From: JAKALD01 sp963817785
GTDB lineage: Bacteria > Pseudomonadota > Gammaproteobacteria > Burkholderiales > SG8-39
Direction: 5' to 3'
Length of the DNA: 64,000 bases
Assembly: GCA_963817785.1 (NCBI GenBank)
Contig: CAWFPL010000004.1
Location: 124,001 to 188,000, forward strand
The translations under genes were made by a program, and so were the position numbers. Below, in pieces: positions 26,141 through 35,155 of the stretch (position 1 is its first letter; each line of letters starts with the position of its first letter). The notes below the pieces were generated by a model that saw nothing but the letters and a program-made list of their open reading frames with translations, was not told the origin of the DNA and ran no database searches.

Positions 26141-27245
26141 GGCGGCTGCGGGTCCCTCGAAGCGAGCGAAGGCGCCCGCTCCGCGGTTGCTGCTGCACGG
26201 CATCGACACGATCCAGTGCGCCTACTACTTGCTCCCTCAGGGCCAAGCGCAAATCGACTTCGTGCAACTGCGCGCGCAGCGGGAGAGTCTGCGCGAGGCG
26301 AAGACCCCCGAGCCGCAGCCGATCCAGCTCGGCGACATGGAGTTCCTGCTCGCCCCGCACGGCAGCGCCTCGGGTTACCCCTTCGTGCTCAGCAACGCCG
26401 AGTATCGCATCGAGTTCGGGGAATTCAACAACCCCTCGTTTTACGTCACCTACCGCAGCGAAGCGCTCTGGCGCGAGCCCGCCGAGGCGCTTCATCGGCG
26501 GTTTCTCGCATGGGCCGCGGGGATGGGGTTCGCCCCCGTCAGGCCGGAGACGCTCTCGCGGGTGGACTTCTGTTTCGATTACCACCTCCCCGTGATGGAC
26601 TTCGAGGCGGACGCCTTCGTGAGCCTCGCGACCAAAGACAGCCAGCACCGCGCGAACGGCGCGGTTCAAACCTTCACCTTCGGCCGGGGCGAGGTGGTGC
26701 TGCGCGTCTATGACAAGGTGGCCGAGATCTTGGAGCTAAGCGAGAAGGTCTGGCTCTTCGAGCTGTGGGGCGAGGACCGCGACGTCTGGCGCATCGAATG
26801 GCAGGTTCGTAAAGAGGTCCTGCGCCGCTTCGGCATTCGCACCTATGCCGAGCTGAACGCCCAGGCGGGCGAGCTGCTACGCTACCTTGCGACCGAGCAT
26901 GACACGCTGCGCAAGAGGACACGGGACCGCAACCGCTCGCGCTGGCCGCTGCATCCGCTGTGGCGCGATCTTCACGCGCAAATCGAGCGCTTCAAGGCCG
27001 AAGGGGTCACTCGCGCCATCGATCCGATGCGTCAAATCGAGGAGCGCATCGCGCGCATCGGCCTCGCCTTGAACGGATACCTGAAGCACTTTGCGGCGCT
27101 GCGCTGTGTGCAGCGAAGGCAGGACAGCATGCCCCATGACAAGGCTCTCACCGAGCTGCAACGGTTGCTGTGCAGGGTGCATGACGAGTTTACCTGGCGG
27201 CTCGATGTGACAAAGCGCATCCAGTGCGTGCGGCTCGGCGAATGA
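26112..27245 (+). CDS. Rep-like (Rep_trans-type) replication initiation protein, paralogue 1
   Basis: 377 residues from TTG 26112 with GAGGAAGGG upstream; this start gives exactly the length of its paralogue at 35558. The two share GIDT(I/V)xCAYYL, GSAS(G/S)YP, NAEYxIxFGEFNNPSF, HRRFLAWA, LSRVDxxFDYHLP, VVLRVYDKVAEI and NRSRWPLHPLW. The RVD..FDY and Y-D-K elements recall the Rep_trans/rolling-circle initiator family, where a tyrosine nicks the origin. A relaxase-like role in an integrative element is the alternative. It is coupled to the zinc-finger gene and lacks a recombinase nearby, unlike paralogue 2. Confidence 0.65.
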   Translation: MKTTRTTPSKAAAGPSKRAKAPAPRLLLHGIDTIQCAYYLLPQGQAQIDFVQLRAQRESLREAKTPEPQPIQLGDMEFLLAPHGSASGYPFVLSNAEYRIEFGEFNNPSFYVTYRSEALWREPAEALHRRFLAWAAGMGFAPVRPETLSRVDFCFDYHLPVMDFEADAFVSLATKDSQHRANGAVQTFTFGRGEVVLRVYDKVAEILELSEKVWLFELWGEDRDVWRIEWQVRKEVLRRFGIRTYAELNAQAGELLRYLATEHDTLRKRTRDRNRSRWPLHPLWRDLHAQIERFKAEGVTRAIDPMRQIEERIARIGLALNGYLKHFAALRCVQRRQDSMPHDKALTELQRLLCRVHDEFTWRLDVTKRIQCVRLGE

Positions 27246-27490
27246 TCGATCTCGACACGCTCCTCGGCCTCATCAAACCGTGGGGGATCGCGGCCGGCCG
27301 CTTTCAGGATATGCAGTTTGCGGATCTCGCCGCTGCTCCAGGGCGTGAGCCTCGCATACCGTGGGCTTGCCTCACGCCCGCCGGAACGCCAGACGCGCAC
27401 GCGATGAAGGTCACTGAACGAACAGCATGGACCAATTCACGAACGGGCGAAGCTGTACCAGCTCGAGGGGGAAGAGTCCCGCTGCGATAA
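27242..27490 (+). CDS. Short frame after Rep 1, probably a decayed module gene
   Basis: 82 codons from ATG 27242, which overlaps the Rep stop (ATGA), as the small gene at 36685 does behind Rep 2. Only the first ~20 residues (MIDLDTLLGLIKPWG) look protein-like; the remainder is low quality. Between 27491 and 27731 further short frames occur on both strands, none convincing. This stretch is probably the decayed 3' end of the first module, where the second one has its small genes and recombinase. Confidence 0.3.
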   Translation: MIDLDTLLGLIKPWGIAAGRFQDMQFADLAAAPGREPRIPWACLTPAGTPDAHAMKVTERTAWTNSRTGEAVPARGGRVPLR

Positions 27491-27731
27491 GCGGAAGTTT
27501 GCGAAGGCGTTCGTCGGCGTGCGCAACGTCGTATGCCTCGAGCACAAAGACAACCCGCCTCGGCGCCGCCGACGGGCAGGCTTCGCGAAGCATGCCCGAT
27601 GCGGAGAGCGCTCACGACACTTTGAGCTCGTTTGCGGGCTCATTCCGTACGTTCTCCGTTCGCGCACGGGCTCCGCAGTGTCTCGGATGGGGTTTGCAAC
27701 TGCGGAATCGATAAAGCTCATCTCGACTCTC

Positions 27732-30700
27732 CTATGGGAGCTCCGTATTTCCGGGACTAGAGACGGCGGTGACGCGGGACCAATGTCGGCGGGTTCGCGG
27801 GTTATCGCGCAGCAGGTTCGCGATTTCGGACGCGCTAACTGGTCGCGAGAAGAAGTAGCCCTGGATTTCGTCGCACCGGTTGAGGTGCAGGAACTGCAAT
27901 TGCTCTGCTGTCTCCACGCCCTCGGCGATCACCTTGATCCCAAGGGTATGTGCCAATGTGATCACCGCCATTACGATCGCGGCATCGTCCGGATCCGTCG
28001 CGATGTTGCGCACGAACGACTGATCGATTTTAAGCGCGTCGATCGGAAAGCGCTTCAGGTAGGCAAGGCTCGAATAGCCCGTTCCGAAGTCGTCTACGGC
28101 GATCTTGATGCCGGCCACGTGAAGCTCTTTGAGTATGTCTATCGTTTGCTCCGCCTGCGACATCAGCGAGCTTTCGGTGAGCTCGCACTGTAGCAACTGC
28201 GGCGCAATACCGTTCTCGCCTGCGGTCCTGGTAATGAATCCCGCAAGATCTTTTTTTTGAAATTGCCTGCCCGAGAGATTGACCGCGACTGGCACAAGCT
28301 CCGCCCCGTCGGCCTGCCAAAGTTTGAGCTGACGGCAGGTCTCGCCGATGACCCACTCGCCCACCGGAACGATTAGCCCGGTCTCCTCGAGTAGCGGCAC
28401 GAAGTCCGCTGGCGGGACCAGACCTATTTCGGGCCGCTGCCAGCGTAGCAGCGCCTCCAGCCCGCAGATCTTTCCGCTTTGCAGGTCGAGCTTGGGCTGG
28501 TAATGCAGCAGGAACTCGCTTCGCTCCAGCGCATGCCGCAGGCTGGTCTCCAGTTCGAGCTTCTCGGCCGCCCGTGCGTTCATCTCGGCGGTGTAGTAGC
28601 AATAACGATTGCGACCCTCCTCCTTGGCGCGGTACATCGCGACGTCCGCGCAACGCAGCAGGCTGTCGGCATCGGCCGCATCTCCTGGGTAGACGGTAAT
28701 ACCGACGCTCGCGGTGATGTAGACCTCACGCCCCTCCACCTTGAACGAGGTGCCAAAGGCGCCGACCACCTTAGCAGCAACCGCTGCGGCATCATCGGGT
28801 TTGTCCAACGCAGGCAGTAACACCGCGAACTCGTCACCGCCCAAGCGGCCCACCACGTCGCGCACGCGCACGCATTGCAGGAGACGCGCGCCGACCTGCT
28901 GCAGGAGCGCATCGCCCGTGGCGTGCCCCAACGTGTCGTTCACTACCTTGAATCGATCGAGATCGATGAACAGAACGCCCATGTGCCAGTGATGCGAGCG
29001 CGCCTGTTCGAGCGAGCGCTTAAGCGCTTCGTAGAAAAACGATCGGTTGGGCAGGTCGGTGACGTGATCGTAGTGCGTGACCTGCAGCAGACGTTCCGCC
29101 GCCGCCTTGCGCTCGGTCACGTCGGCACCAACTCCCGCCACGCGATAGATCTCTCCAGCGTCGTCGCGAATCGGAAAGGTCTGCACATGGAACCAGCGCA
29201 CCAAGCCCTCGGGACGCACGATGCGGAATTCGTGATCGATCCCGCCATGCGGGGACTTGCGGACTTCCGCCAGCACGCGTTGGTAATCGTCCGGGTGGAC
29301 AGTGCTCTGCAGCATGCTTCCGAGGTCGACGGGTTTTTCTCTTCCTGTAATCTCCCGCCAGACGGGACCGACATACAGGATCTTGTTGGTCGCGACCTCA
29401 CGCACCCAGAAAGCCTCCGGAATGTTCCCCGAGAGCTGCCGGAACAGCTCCTCGCTTTCGCGCAGGGCCTGCTCTGCGCGCTTGCGAGCGGTAATGTCCC
29501 GCGCCAGGACATCGATCCTTAGGGGCCGGTCTTGCGCATTCGTGACAGTCGTGGCCGTCTCTTCGAGCCAGCGCACTTCGCCGTCTGGCCGAATGACGCG
29601 GTATTCGATGGGCTGTGCAGGCTCTCCGTCCCCGCCACCCCTCGTCTTAAGAACGCGTGGCCGATCCTCCGGAAGGATGATCTCCAGCGCGAGTCTCTTG
29701 TCCTCGTAAAACGCCGTTACCGGCCGCCCCAGTACCCGCTCCGCAGCCGGGCTCAGGTGGGAAATCGCGCCAGTCTCGGGTGCAACCGAGAAGACGATGG
29801 CGTCAACCGCGTTAAGCACCCCGCTTAGCCTCGCCTCGGTCGCGAGCTTCAAGGAGGTGGATTCGAACAGATCGCGCGCGCCCCTACGCAGCGCCAGCAG
29901 GTAGCCAGTCAAGAGCGCTGTGAGCAAGAGACCGGCCACAAGAACACTCCAGGCCCGCGATAATGTCGCGTCGGTGTAATGTCCCTCGACTGGCGTAAAG
30001 GCGAGCGACCAACGGCGCCCGCCGACCTCGAACGTAGCTAGTACTTTGAAGCCGACCTTTTCTTCCGTTTCACGACTTCGTATAGACCCTGCAGCCGTCC
30101 CGCCGACCCAGCGGTCGAGCAAGCGTTCCGCGCTCGGCGCCGCATCGTCGTACAAGCGGCCATTGATGTCCGAGGAAGGTAGGGGGCTAATCGCTGCATT
30201 TACGAGGTCGCCGATACGAAAGACGCCCAGCGCAAAGCCCGCGAGGTTGCGGCGCCTTTCAGCTACCGAGTCAAGTCGCGTTCCGTCGCGGTACACGGGG
30301 AGGAAGAGCAGAAAGCCGCGTTGGCGGCCCTTTTCCTGCACGAGCGTCACCGGCTCGCTTGCGACCATTGTTCCGGTATCGCGCGCTTTCCTGAGCGCTG
30401 CGAGGCGCGCCGGATTGGAGGCAAGATCGAAGCCAAGCGCGGACTCGTTGCCCCCATAGGGCTCCACGTAGTAGACGGGGAAATATTCATCGCGCGCACG
30501 TGCACTGACCATCTGCCCAGACGCCCCGCGCTCGGTGATCTGGAAGCTCGGAAAGCTCTTTCGTGCCGCATTCTCAAAGTCCCCGCGCATCGCCGATGAA
30601 ACGTGCGGGATCCACTCCAAGGCCTGTATTCCCGGCGAGAACGACAGTTCAGTTGCAGTGAACGCCCGAAACTGCTCGCGAGTGACGCTTTCGGAAGATG

Positions 30701-30929
30701 CGAATAGCGCGCCCAGGGCTCGAACGGTATCCGCGCTCTCCTCGATGCGACGCCTAATGGCAGCTACCTGGTTTTGCGCCGCATCGTCGAATGCCTGTTG
30801 CGCGGCAGCGCGCTCCTTGTTCTGTATCGCAAAAAATGCCGCAGTGGACAGCGCGCTGCCCAGGACGAGCACGAATACGCTGGCCGCCACGTAGCGCGCG
30901 AGGACGCCTCTAATACCGGTACGTCGCAT
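27732..30929 (-). CDS. CHASE-PAS-PAS-GGDEF-EAL cyclic-di-GMP signalling protein
   Basis: 1065 residues. An N-terminal membrane helix (VFVLVLGSALSTAAFFAI) and a second near residue 335 (VLVAGLLLTALLTGYLLAL) bracket a periplasmic CHASE domain (SFSPGIQALEWIPHV...AREYFPVYYVEP-type sequence). Then come two PAS domains (about 370-480 and 500-620, each followed by a PAC-like segment), GGDEF (active-site RLGGDEFAVLLPAL, about 693-705) and EAL (GLEALLRWQRPE at about 821, DDFGTGYSSLAYL, IAEGVETAEQL). Both catalytic motifs look intact, so it could make and degrade c-di-GMP; one domain usually dominates. Standalone gene with its own upstream region. Looks like cargo, perhaps controlling pili or biofilm. 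Confidence 0.93.
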   Translation of the reverse strand: MRRTGIRGVLARYVAASVFVLVLGSALSTAAFFAIQNKERAAAQQAFDDAAQNQVAAIRRRIEESADTVRALGALFASSESVTREQFRAFTATELSFSPGIQALEWIPHVSSAMRGDFENAARKSFPSFQITERGASGQMVSARARDEYFPVYYVEPYGGNESALGFDLASNPARLAALRKARDTGTMVASEPVTLVQEKGRQRGFLLFLPVYRDGTRLDSVAERRRNLAGFALGVFRIGDLVNAAISPLPSSDINGRLYDDAAPSAERLLDRWVGGTAAGSIRSRETEEKVGFKVLATFEVGGRRWSLAFTPVEGHYTDATLSRAWSVLVAGLLLTALLTGYLLALRRGARDLFESTSLKLATEARLSGVLNAVDAIVFSVAPETGAISHLSPAAERVLGRPVTAFYEDKRLALEIILPEDRPRVLKTRGGGDGEPAQPIEYRVIRPDGEVRWLEETATTVTNAQDRPLRIDVLARDITARKRAEQALRESEELFRQLSGNIPEAFWVREVATNKILYVGPVWREITGREKPVDLGSMLQSTVHPDDYQRVLAEVRKSPHGGIDHEFRIVRPEGLVRWFHVQTFPIRDDAGEIYRVAGVGADVTERKAAAERLLQVTHYDHVTDLPNRSFFYEALKRSLEQARSHHWHMGVLFIDLDRFKVVNDTLGHATGDALLQQVGARLLQCVRVRDVVGRLGGDEFAVLLPALDKPDDAAAVAAKVVGAFGTSFKVEGREVYITASVGITVYPGDAADADSLLRCADVAMYRAKEEGRNRYCYYTAEMNARAAEKLELETSLRHALERSEFLLHYQPKLDLQSGKICGLEALLRWQRPEIGLVPPADFVPLLEETGLIVPVGEWVIGETCRQLKLWQADGAELVPVAVNLSGRQFQKKDLAGFITRTAGENGIAPQLLQCELTESSLMSQAEQTIDILKELHVAGIKIAVDDFGTGYSSLAYLKRFPIDALKIDQSFVRNIATDPDDAAIVMAVITLAHTLGIKVIAEGVETAEQLQFLHLNRCDEIQGYFFSRPVSASEIANLLRDNPRTRRHWSRVTAVSSPGNTELP

Positions 30930-31130
30930 AGTCAGTATTAAAAGGAATGCAGATGCCCGGGGCGGAATAGTGCCCTTCGGTCAAGAACCACTGAAATACT
31001 TGCCGTGATTCCGCGCAATTCATGTTGAGCGGCCGACGATCTTCTGTATCGCTAAGCAAATGACTAGCACCTCGCACAACACGCGGGCCGACCAGATATT
31101 GAAGGATGGCCCTTTTGGTGACGGGCAGCC

Positions 31131-31571
31131 TCACTGCCGTGTGTCCTCGCGGGCAGCAGTTGCGCCATTGGTCTTCCCCCAAATTGCGTTTCGGCACGGA
31201 GTCGAAGGCAGCGCTCCTGGCGAGCGCTTCCCCGCCTCCCACAGAATGCCCTGCGGATCAATCAGCCAGTGGACATCATCCGGTGAGCCATTGAATATGG
31301 CCTCGGTCTCTTCTATCACGTAGCCGTCCGCGCTTGCAAACTGCTTGCGCAGGCTGCCAAGCTCTTCGTCCGAGCCCACCTGGATGCCGAGGAGCTCGAC
31401 CCCTGGCGTGGATCCCCGCGCCGAGATGGTCAGGACAAGCGGCGGATCCTCCAGCAGCCACTGCGCGCAATCCGGTCCCTGTGTCGCCGCGTCCATCCCA
31501 AAGAGCGACGAATAGAACCGGACATTCGACTCGATGTCGTAGACCCGCAGATGCACGTGAAAGCGCTTCAA
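31131..31571 (-). CDS. VOC-superfamily (ArsI/CadI-like) protein
   Basis: 146 residues. MKRFHVHLRVYDIESNVRFYSSLFG, GVELLGIQVGSDEEL and DVHWLIDPQGILWE are typical of the glyoxalase/bleomycin-resistance/dioxygenase (VOC) fold and closest to the ArsI/CadI group, whose members cleave C-As bonds or are cadmium-induced. His5 and His7 near the start and Glu in GILWE are candidate metal ligands. The adjacent cysteine pair usual in ArsI before the (D)KYW-type segment is replaced by EAIFNGSPD, so arsenic chemistry is doubtful. No arsR or arsB neighbour. Preceded by GGAGG on the minus strand. Confidence 0.75.
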   Translation of the reverse strand: MKRFHVHLRVYDIESNVRFYSSLFGMDAATQGPDCAQWLLEDPPLVLTISARGSTPGVELLGIQVGSDEELGSLRKQFASADGYVIEETEAIFNGSPDDVHWLIDPQGILWEAGKRSPGALPSTPCRNAIWGKTNGATAAREDTRQ

Positions 31572-31617
31572 CTCTGCCTCCTTTGTTCGATCGAGGCTGC
31601 CTCTCGGCGTTCCCCGG

Positions 31618-32028
31618 TTAACCGACGATCACGGCCGTCGGCACGTGCCGCTCCGGCATATAGGTCGGCTCGTACAGGCGTCCGAGCCGCGCAGTGTTCA
31701 CGGCGATTCGCACCACGACGTGCCGCTCGGTGCACGCAATGCCGAAGCTGTAGAGCCTGCCGCGCTCCGGCAGCGTCAACCGCCGGCCGGATCCTCCCAG
31801 GGGAATGTCGGTCTCGAGGACGCCCGCGCACTCCAGGCGGCGCGTACTCGGGACAGGATCATCGGCGTCGCGGCTGCGAGGCAATGTGTCCACGGGGGGA
31901 ACACCCGAAAAAGTTGCGCTCACCGGTTCAATTTCCCGAGCCCGATGACGAGGACCGAGCGATCGACAATGCCTGAGAAGCATCCCATCGATCGGCTGCT
32001 CTGCCTGCGCGCACCCGCTCGCCGTCAT
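31618..32028 (-). CDS. Possible small protein, weak coding evidence
   Basis: 136 codons from ATG 32028. The C-terminal half (LECAGVLETDIPLGGSGRR..., LYSFGIACTERHVVVRIAVNT) looks more like protein than the N-terminal half, which is Arg/Pro-rich. No motif, no clear ribosome binding site. It may be the 3' part of a decayed gene, 46 bp behind the VOC gene start on the same strand. Confidence 0.25.
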   Translation of the reverse strand: MTASGCAQAEQPIDGMLLRHCRSLGPRHRAREIEPVSATFSGVPPVDTLPRSRDADDPVPSTRRLECAGVLETDIPLGGSGRRLTLPERGRLYSFGIACTERHVVVRIAVNTARLGRLYEPTYMPERHVPTAVIVG

Positions 32029-32925
32029 TGCGCCAAGCTCCTTACGGCGAGCCCGCGGCTCCGAGCTTGCGCCGGAGAAACAGGGCGCGCGCAGCGAGCA
32101 CTGCCAACCTTGCGCGGGCGCTACCGGGAAGAAAGCGACGCCGGGTATGCGTTGAGCGTCCGCGCACAGATACCGAACGCGCTCCCTTGCGAGCGCCCCG
32201 CGCCGGCATGTTGCGCGGGGTCTGCGAAGGCCGTGTCTCGCCCGGCGGAAACGGTCTTCGGTCGAGCCCGTTGGAGGCGGGGCGAGTGAACGCGGGTGGC
32301 TGCATCGCATCTCTCCGAGTTTCCAGAAAACCTCGGGCGCACGCGCAGCCATACGGCGAAGTGCGACACAGTGTCGTTCCTACCGCACCGGCAACCCCGC
32401 TACCTTTGCTCTACCGCGAGCAGTCAGGCCGGAAGCTTTGCGTCGTCGCCTTTCGGCGGCTTTGCCCTTACCCGGCTTTATAGCCCAGCGCGCGCGTGGA
32501 ATCCATGCGGCAAAGCGTGTTCTTGCAGAACTTAACTTTACTCACATGGCTCACAAGATTTTGCAATCAGAAAGGCTTCGGCGAGTAAAATCGCGACGCC
32601 CGTAGGGAAGCACGCCGAGCTCGCGGATTATCGGAACTCCGGACTAGCCTGCCAGATAGCGGCCAGTCGCGAAGGTCCGCTGAGGGTCGCTGGCTGGCGG
32701 TACCGAGCCAACTAGGACCGGTCGTTCGCGGGAAGTCGAAGCACGGTCGAGTCACTGAAGCAGTTCGAGCCCACTTCGGCTCGCCAAACCGGACAAATCT
32801 GGGCACTGGCAATTACAGTTCTCAATCCGGTAGGCGTGGCAGCATGGCACTTAGGAATGCTTTGGCTGGTTCATAGAGACGATGTTGGCATCGCTGAATA
32901 GCCGGATCCTTATATCATCTCTCGT
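32029..32925. other. 897-bp region without a confident gene
   Basis: Arg-rich frames on both strands here look like GC-driven shadows. The right part contains the 100-bp dispersed repeat (32686-32785). A -10-like TTATATCAT at about 32908-32916 may serve the gene starting at 32926, which has no Shine-Dalgarno sequence. Confidence 0.4.
32686..32785 (+). repeat. 100-bp dispersed repeat, copy B
   Basis: Gap-free 90% match to 21335-21434 on the same strand, 11.35 kb apart. It stands about 140 bp upstream of the gene at 32926, whereas copy A lies downstream of the WD40 gene, so it is not tied to one gene context. Confidence 0.8.
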
Positions 32926-34209
32926 ATGAAGTGGAATTTCTGGGAGAAAACGCCAAAGAAGCCGGAACCGCCGGCGTGGCCCACGGACGCCTATCAGTCG
33001 GTCAAGTACCTGGTGGGCTTCTACTCCATGGCAGACAGCCTGCCATTCCGCGAATGGAAAAGCCCGCTCGTCGATGTTAGTCCGGCTTTGGAAAGCACGG
33101 TGCAGATTTCCGTTCGGGCACTGCAGACCCGTTTGTACTTCTGGCTGCTGGATCGCCGCATCGGAGTACCGGAGGCGGAAATTGCTAAGGACGGTTTCCT
33201 GCTGTTGCTCACCCAATTAAGCGACGACAAGGAAAATGACATCGGCCGCATGACGGGATTTCTGCTGCGGCTCATCGACGACGCGGTCAACACCGCAGAA
33301 AAGGCCGGTGAGAAAACGATACCCACACCCGACGGCGACGTAGCGGTGCTGCCGGAATATTTCATGGCACTGCACTTGCTAATGCGGATGCCGGATAGTC
33401 CCTTCTACAACTCGGAGGGTGATCGGGGGTTCGGTAAGGACGACTGGGCGCTCACCGAGTGCCTCGTCCACGGTAAAGTTGCGGCCAGAGAATTCTTCAC
33501 GCCCATGGTCGATGCCATAACGGGCTTCGACGTGACCCAATTTCCGCAGTGGTCATGGCGGGAAAAACCCGGCGCGCACGAGAAACACCTGCAGCGGCGT
33601 CACAATAGCTTTCTGTTCCCGGCCGCGCGCCGCGTAGTCACCACGGCGGACGTGCTCGACGCCAGGCGTAAGGACGATGCCGAATTCCACGAGCTGCGCG
33701 AACAGGTCAAAGCCATCGAGCTGCCGGAAAATCTCCCGCGCAACTGGAGTGATTTTCTCGACGATATTCGCCAGCGCATTGACGCGCTCAAGGGCCGCGC
33801 GCGGCAAATTGGCGGGGACACAACCCAAATAATGGAATTCCTGAACAGCACCCGCAGCAACATGGCGGATGTCTGGCGAGCGTGCAACAAGGACAACGCT
33901 GGAGCGTTACGTCAGTACGAGGTGGCCGAGGCGGCCGCCAGAGAACACGATGAAATTTTTCGTGGGGATTTCGGCAATCAGTTGCTGAGAGACGATGCGT
34001 GCATACCGAAAGAGGAACTGGTTCCGGCCTTGCTGAGCGAGGACGCCGCTACGGTTGCCGCGTTTTGCGACATGATAGGCGACGCGGAGCGAACCGACGT
34101 AAAACTGTGGGCCGCACAGATCGTCAAGAACGCGGAGAAAGAAGGCTTCGACATCCTGTCGATCAAGGAGCAGCTTTATGCGCTGGGCTGGCCACGCCCG
34201 GCGGCGTAA
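32926..34209 (+). CDS. Uncharacterised 427-residue protein
   Basis: 427 residues from ATG 32926. Soluble and mostly helical. An N-terminal half (VKYLVGFYSMADSLPF..., GRMTGFLLRLIDDAVNTAEKAG) is followed by a coiled-coil-like segment (LDARRKDDAEFHELREQVKAIEL..IRQRIDALKGRARQIG) and a C-terminal helical part. No enzyme motif found. Its 3' end overlaps the opposite-strand gene ending at 34163 by 47 bp, so the two are convergent. Codon use is less GC-biased than in the backbone, so it is probably acquired cargo. Confidence 0.6.
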   Translation: MKWNFWEKTPKKPEPPAWPTDAYQSVKYLVGFYSMADSLPFREWKSPLVDVSPALESTVQISVRALQTRLYFWLLDRRIGVPEAEIAKDGFLLLLTQLSDDKENDIGRMTGFLLRLIDDAVNTAEKAGEKTIPTPDGDVAVLPEYFMALHLLMRMPDSPFYNSEGDRGFGKDDWALTECLVHGKVAAREFFTPMVDAITGFDVTQFPQWSWREKPGAHEKHLQRRHNSFLFPAARRVVTTADVLDARRKDDAEFHELREQVKAIELPENLPRNWSDFLDDIRQRIDALKGRARQIGGDTTQIMEFLNSTRSNMADVWRACNKDNAGALRQYEVAEAAAREHDEIFRGDFGNQLLRDDACIPKEELVPALLSEDAATVAAFCDMIGDAERTDVKLWAAQIVKNAEKEGFDILSIKEQLYALGWPRPAA

Positions 34210-34975
34210 CGCGCGACTCGTCTGTTTCGGGCAAGTCTTTCTTTGGTACACGCTTCGGATCGCCATATAGCGTGGCCGAAAAGGAATTTGAGCCTGTGTC
34301 GATTAGAAACACTTCCTTAAACGCATGGTGCGTATCGGCTTGGGTCATGCGCTTGATGGCTTCGTCCCATTCATCTTCAAGGGTTACGCCGTCCAGCACG
34401 CAATAGACAATCAGCACGGTGTCCGGCGTGTAGCCTTTCTTGCTCTTGTTCTTAATCCGTTCGATTATCCGGGCCGCCAGGTCGGCTTGGCGCTCATCAT
34501 TGGTATTGACGTATGGCGTCGAAATAATTGCGCGAGTCTTCCTGTCCCGCGATATACCCTTAACACCGAAAGCGTGGCGCTGCTCGTGCAGCAGCTCGCG
34601 TACGAGGTATTCGCTTGGGTGAACGGACGTTGTAACTTCAGCGACGATCTTTCTCGGCGCATAGCCTTTCTCAACGAATGCGCCGGAAGATAACAGGATG
34701 GCGTCGTATGGTTGTGACCCACTGAACCAGCGCACTTTGATACGACGGCCTTCGCGGTAGCGCGCCTGCACGTAGCGAGCCAAAGGGATAAGCTCTTCGA
34801 TTAAACGCTTCTCCAGCTTCGTCGGCCGCAGCCGAAGGTTCGCAATGCCATCGACTCCAGCCCTTGTCTGGTCGAACAGCGCGTAAACCCTCCGGCAAAA
34901 GTTAAGGCCGTCCAGCAGTCGTCCGTCAAATGTCGCGAGATCTAATTTCTTTTTTCGCGCCATGGCGATAGTCAT
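34163..34975 (-). CDS. Uncharacterised 270-residue basic protein
   Basis: From ATG 34975 (MTIAMARKKKLD; ATG 34963 is equally possible). Lys/Arg-rich N-terminus, then a central block (YREGRRIKVRWFSGSQPYDA, KIVAEVTTSVHPSEYLVRELL), a basic segment (IIERIKNKSKKGYTPDTVLIVYC) and a final FKEVFLIDTGS. It is tempting to see a nuclease-like core in KGYTPDTVLIVYC, but no catalytic set is clear. Convergent with the gene at 32926 and overlapping it by 47 bp. The 36-bp repeat at 35025-35060 lies just upstream. Confidence 0.55.
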   Translation of the reverse strand: MTIAMARKKKLDLATFDGRLLDGLNFCRRVYALFDQTRAGVDGIANLRLRPTKLEKRLIEELIPLARYVQARYREGRRIKVRWFSGSQPYDAILLSSGAFVEKGYAPRKIVAEVTTSVHPSEYLVRELLHEQRHAFGVKGISRDRKTRAIISTPYVNTNDERQADLAARIIERIKNKSKKGYTPDTVLIVYCVLDGVTLEDEWDEAIKRMTQADTHHAFKEVFLIDTGSNSFSATLYGDPKRVPKKDLPETDESRVTPPGVASPAHKAAP

Positions 34976-35024
34976 TATTTCAGATGCTGTGCATCGCGCT
35001 AGAGTAATCGGCGTAAGTGGCAGC

Positions 35025-35060
35025 CCCCGTCCAAGTAACACGGGGGCCTACGGATACATT
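35025..35060 (+). repeat. 36-bp direct repeat with internal dyad, copy B
   Basis: Partner of 24126-24161 (31 of 36 identical, 25 of the last 26). Dyad CCCCGT...ACGGGG conserved with a different 4-base spacer. It marks the left border of the second Rep module (35156-38680). Confidence 0.7.
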
Positions 35061-35155
35061 ATCCGCTCGTGACGCGGGATCGGGGTGGGGGGTTGCGGGG
35101 CACCCCATGGCGCGCTATGCTTGCCGTTCGCCAAGACTACTCTGGAGGGACGCGC

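Noticed and set aside
27519..28193. Plus-strand gene at the 3' end of the GGDEF-EAL gene
   Set aside because: Mostly antisense to the EAL domain. The first part may be decayed coding DNA, but no start or motif supports a gene.
21335..32785. CRISPR array
   Set aside because: Only two copies of the 100-bp repeat, 11 kb apart, without spacers; no cas genes in the window.
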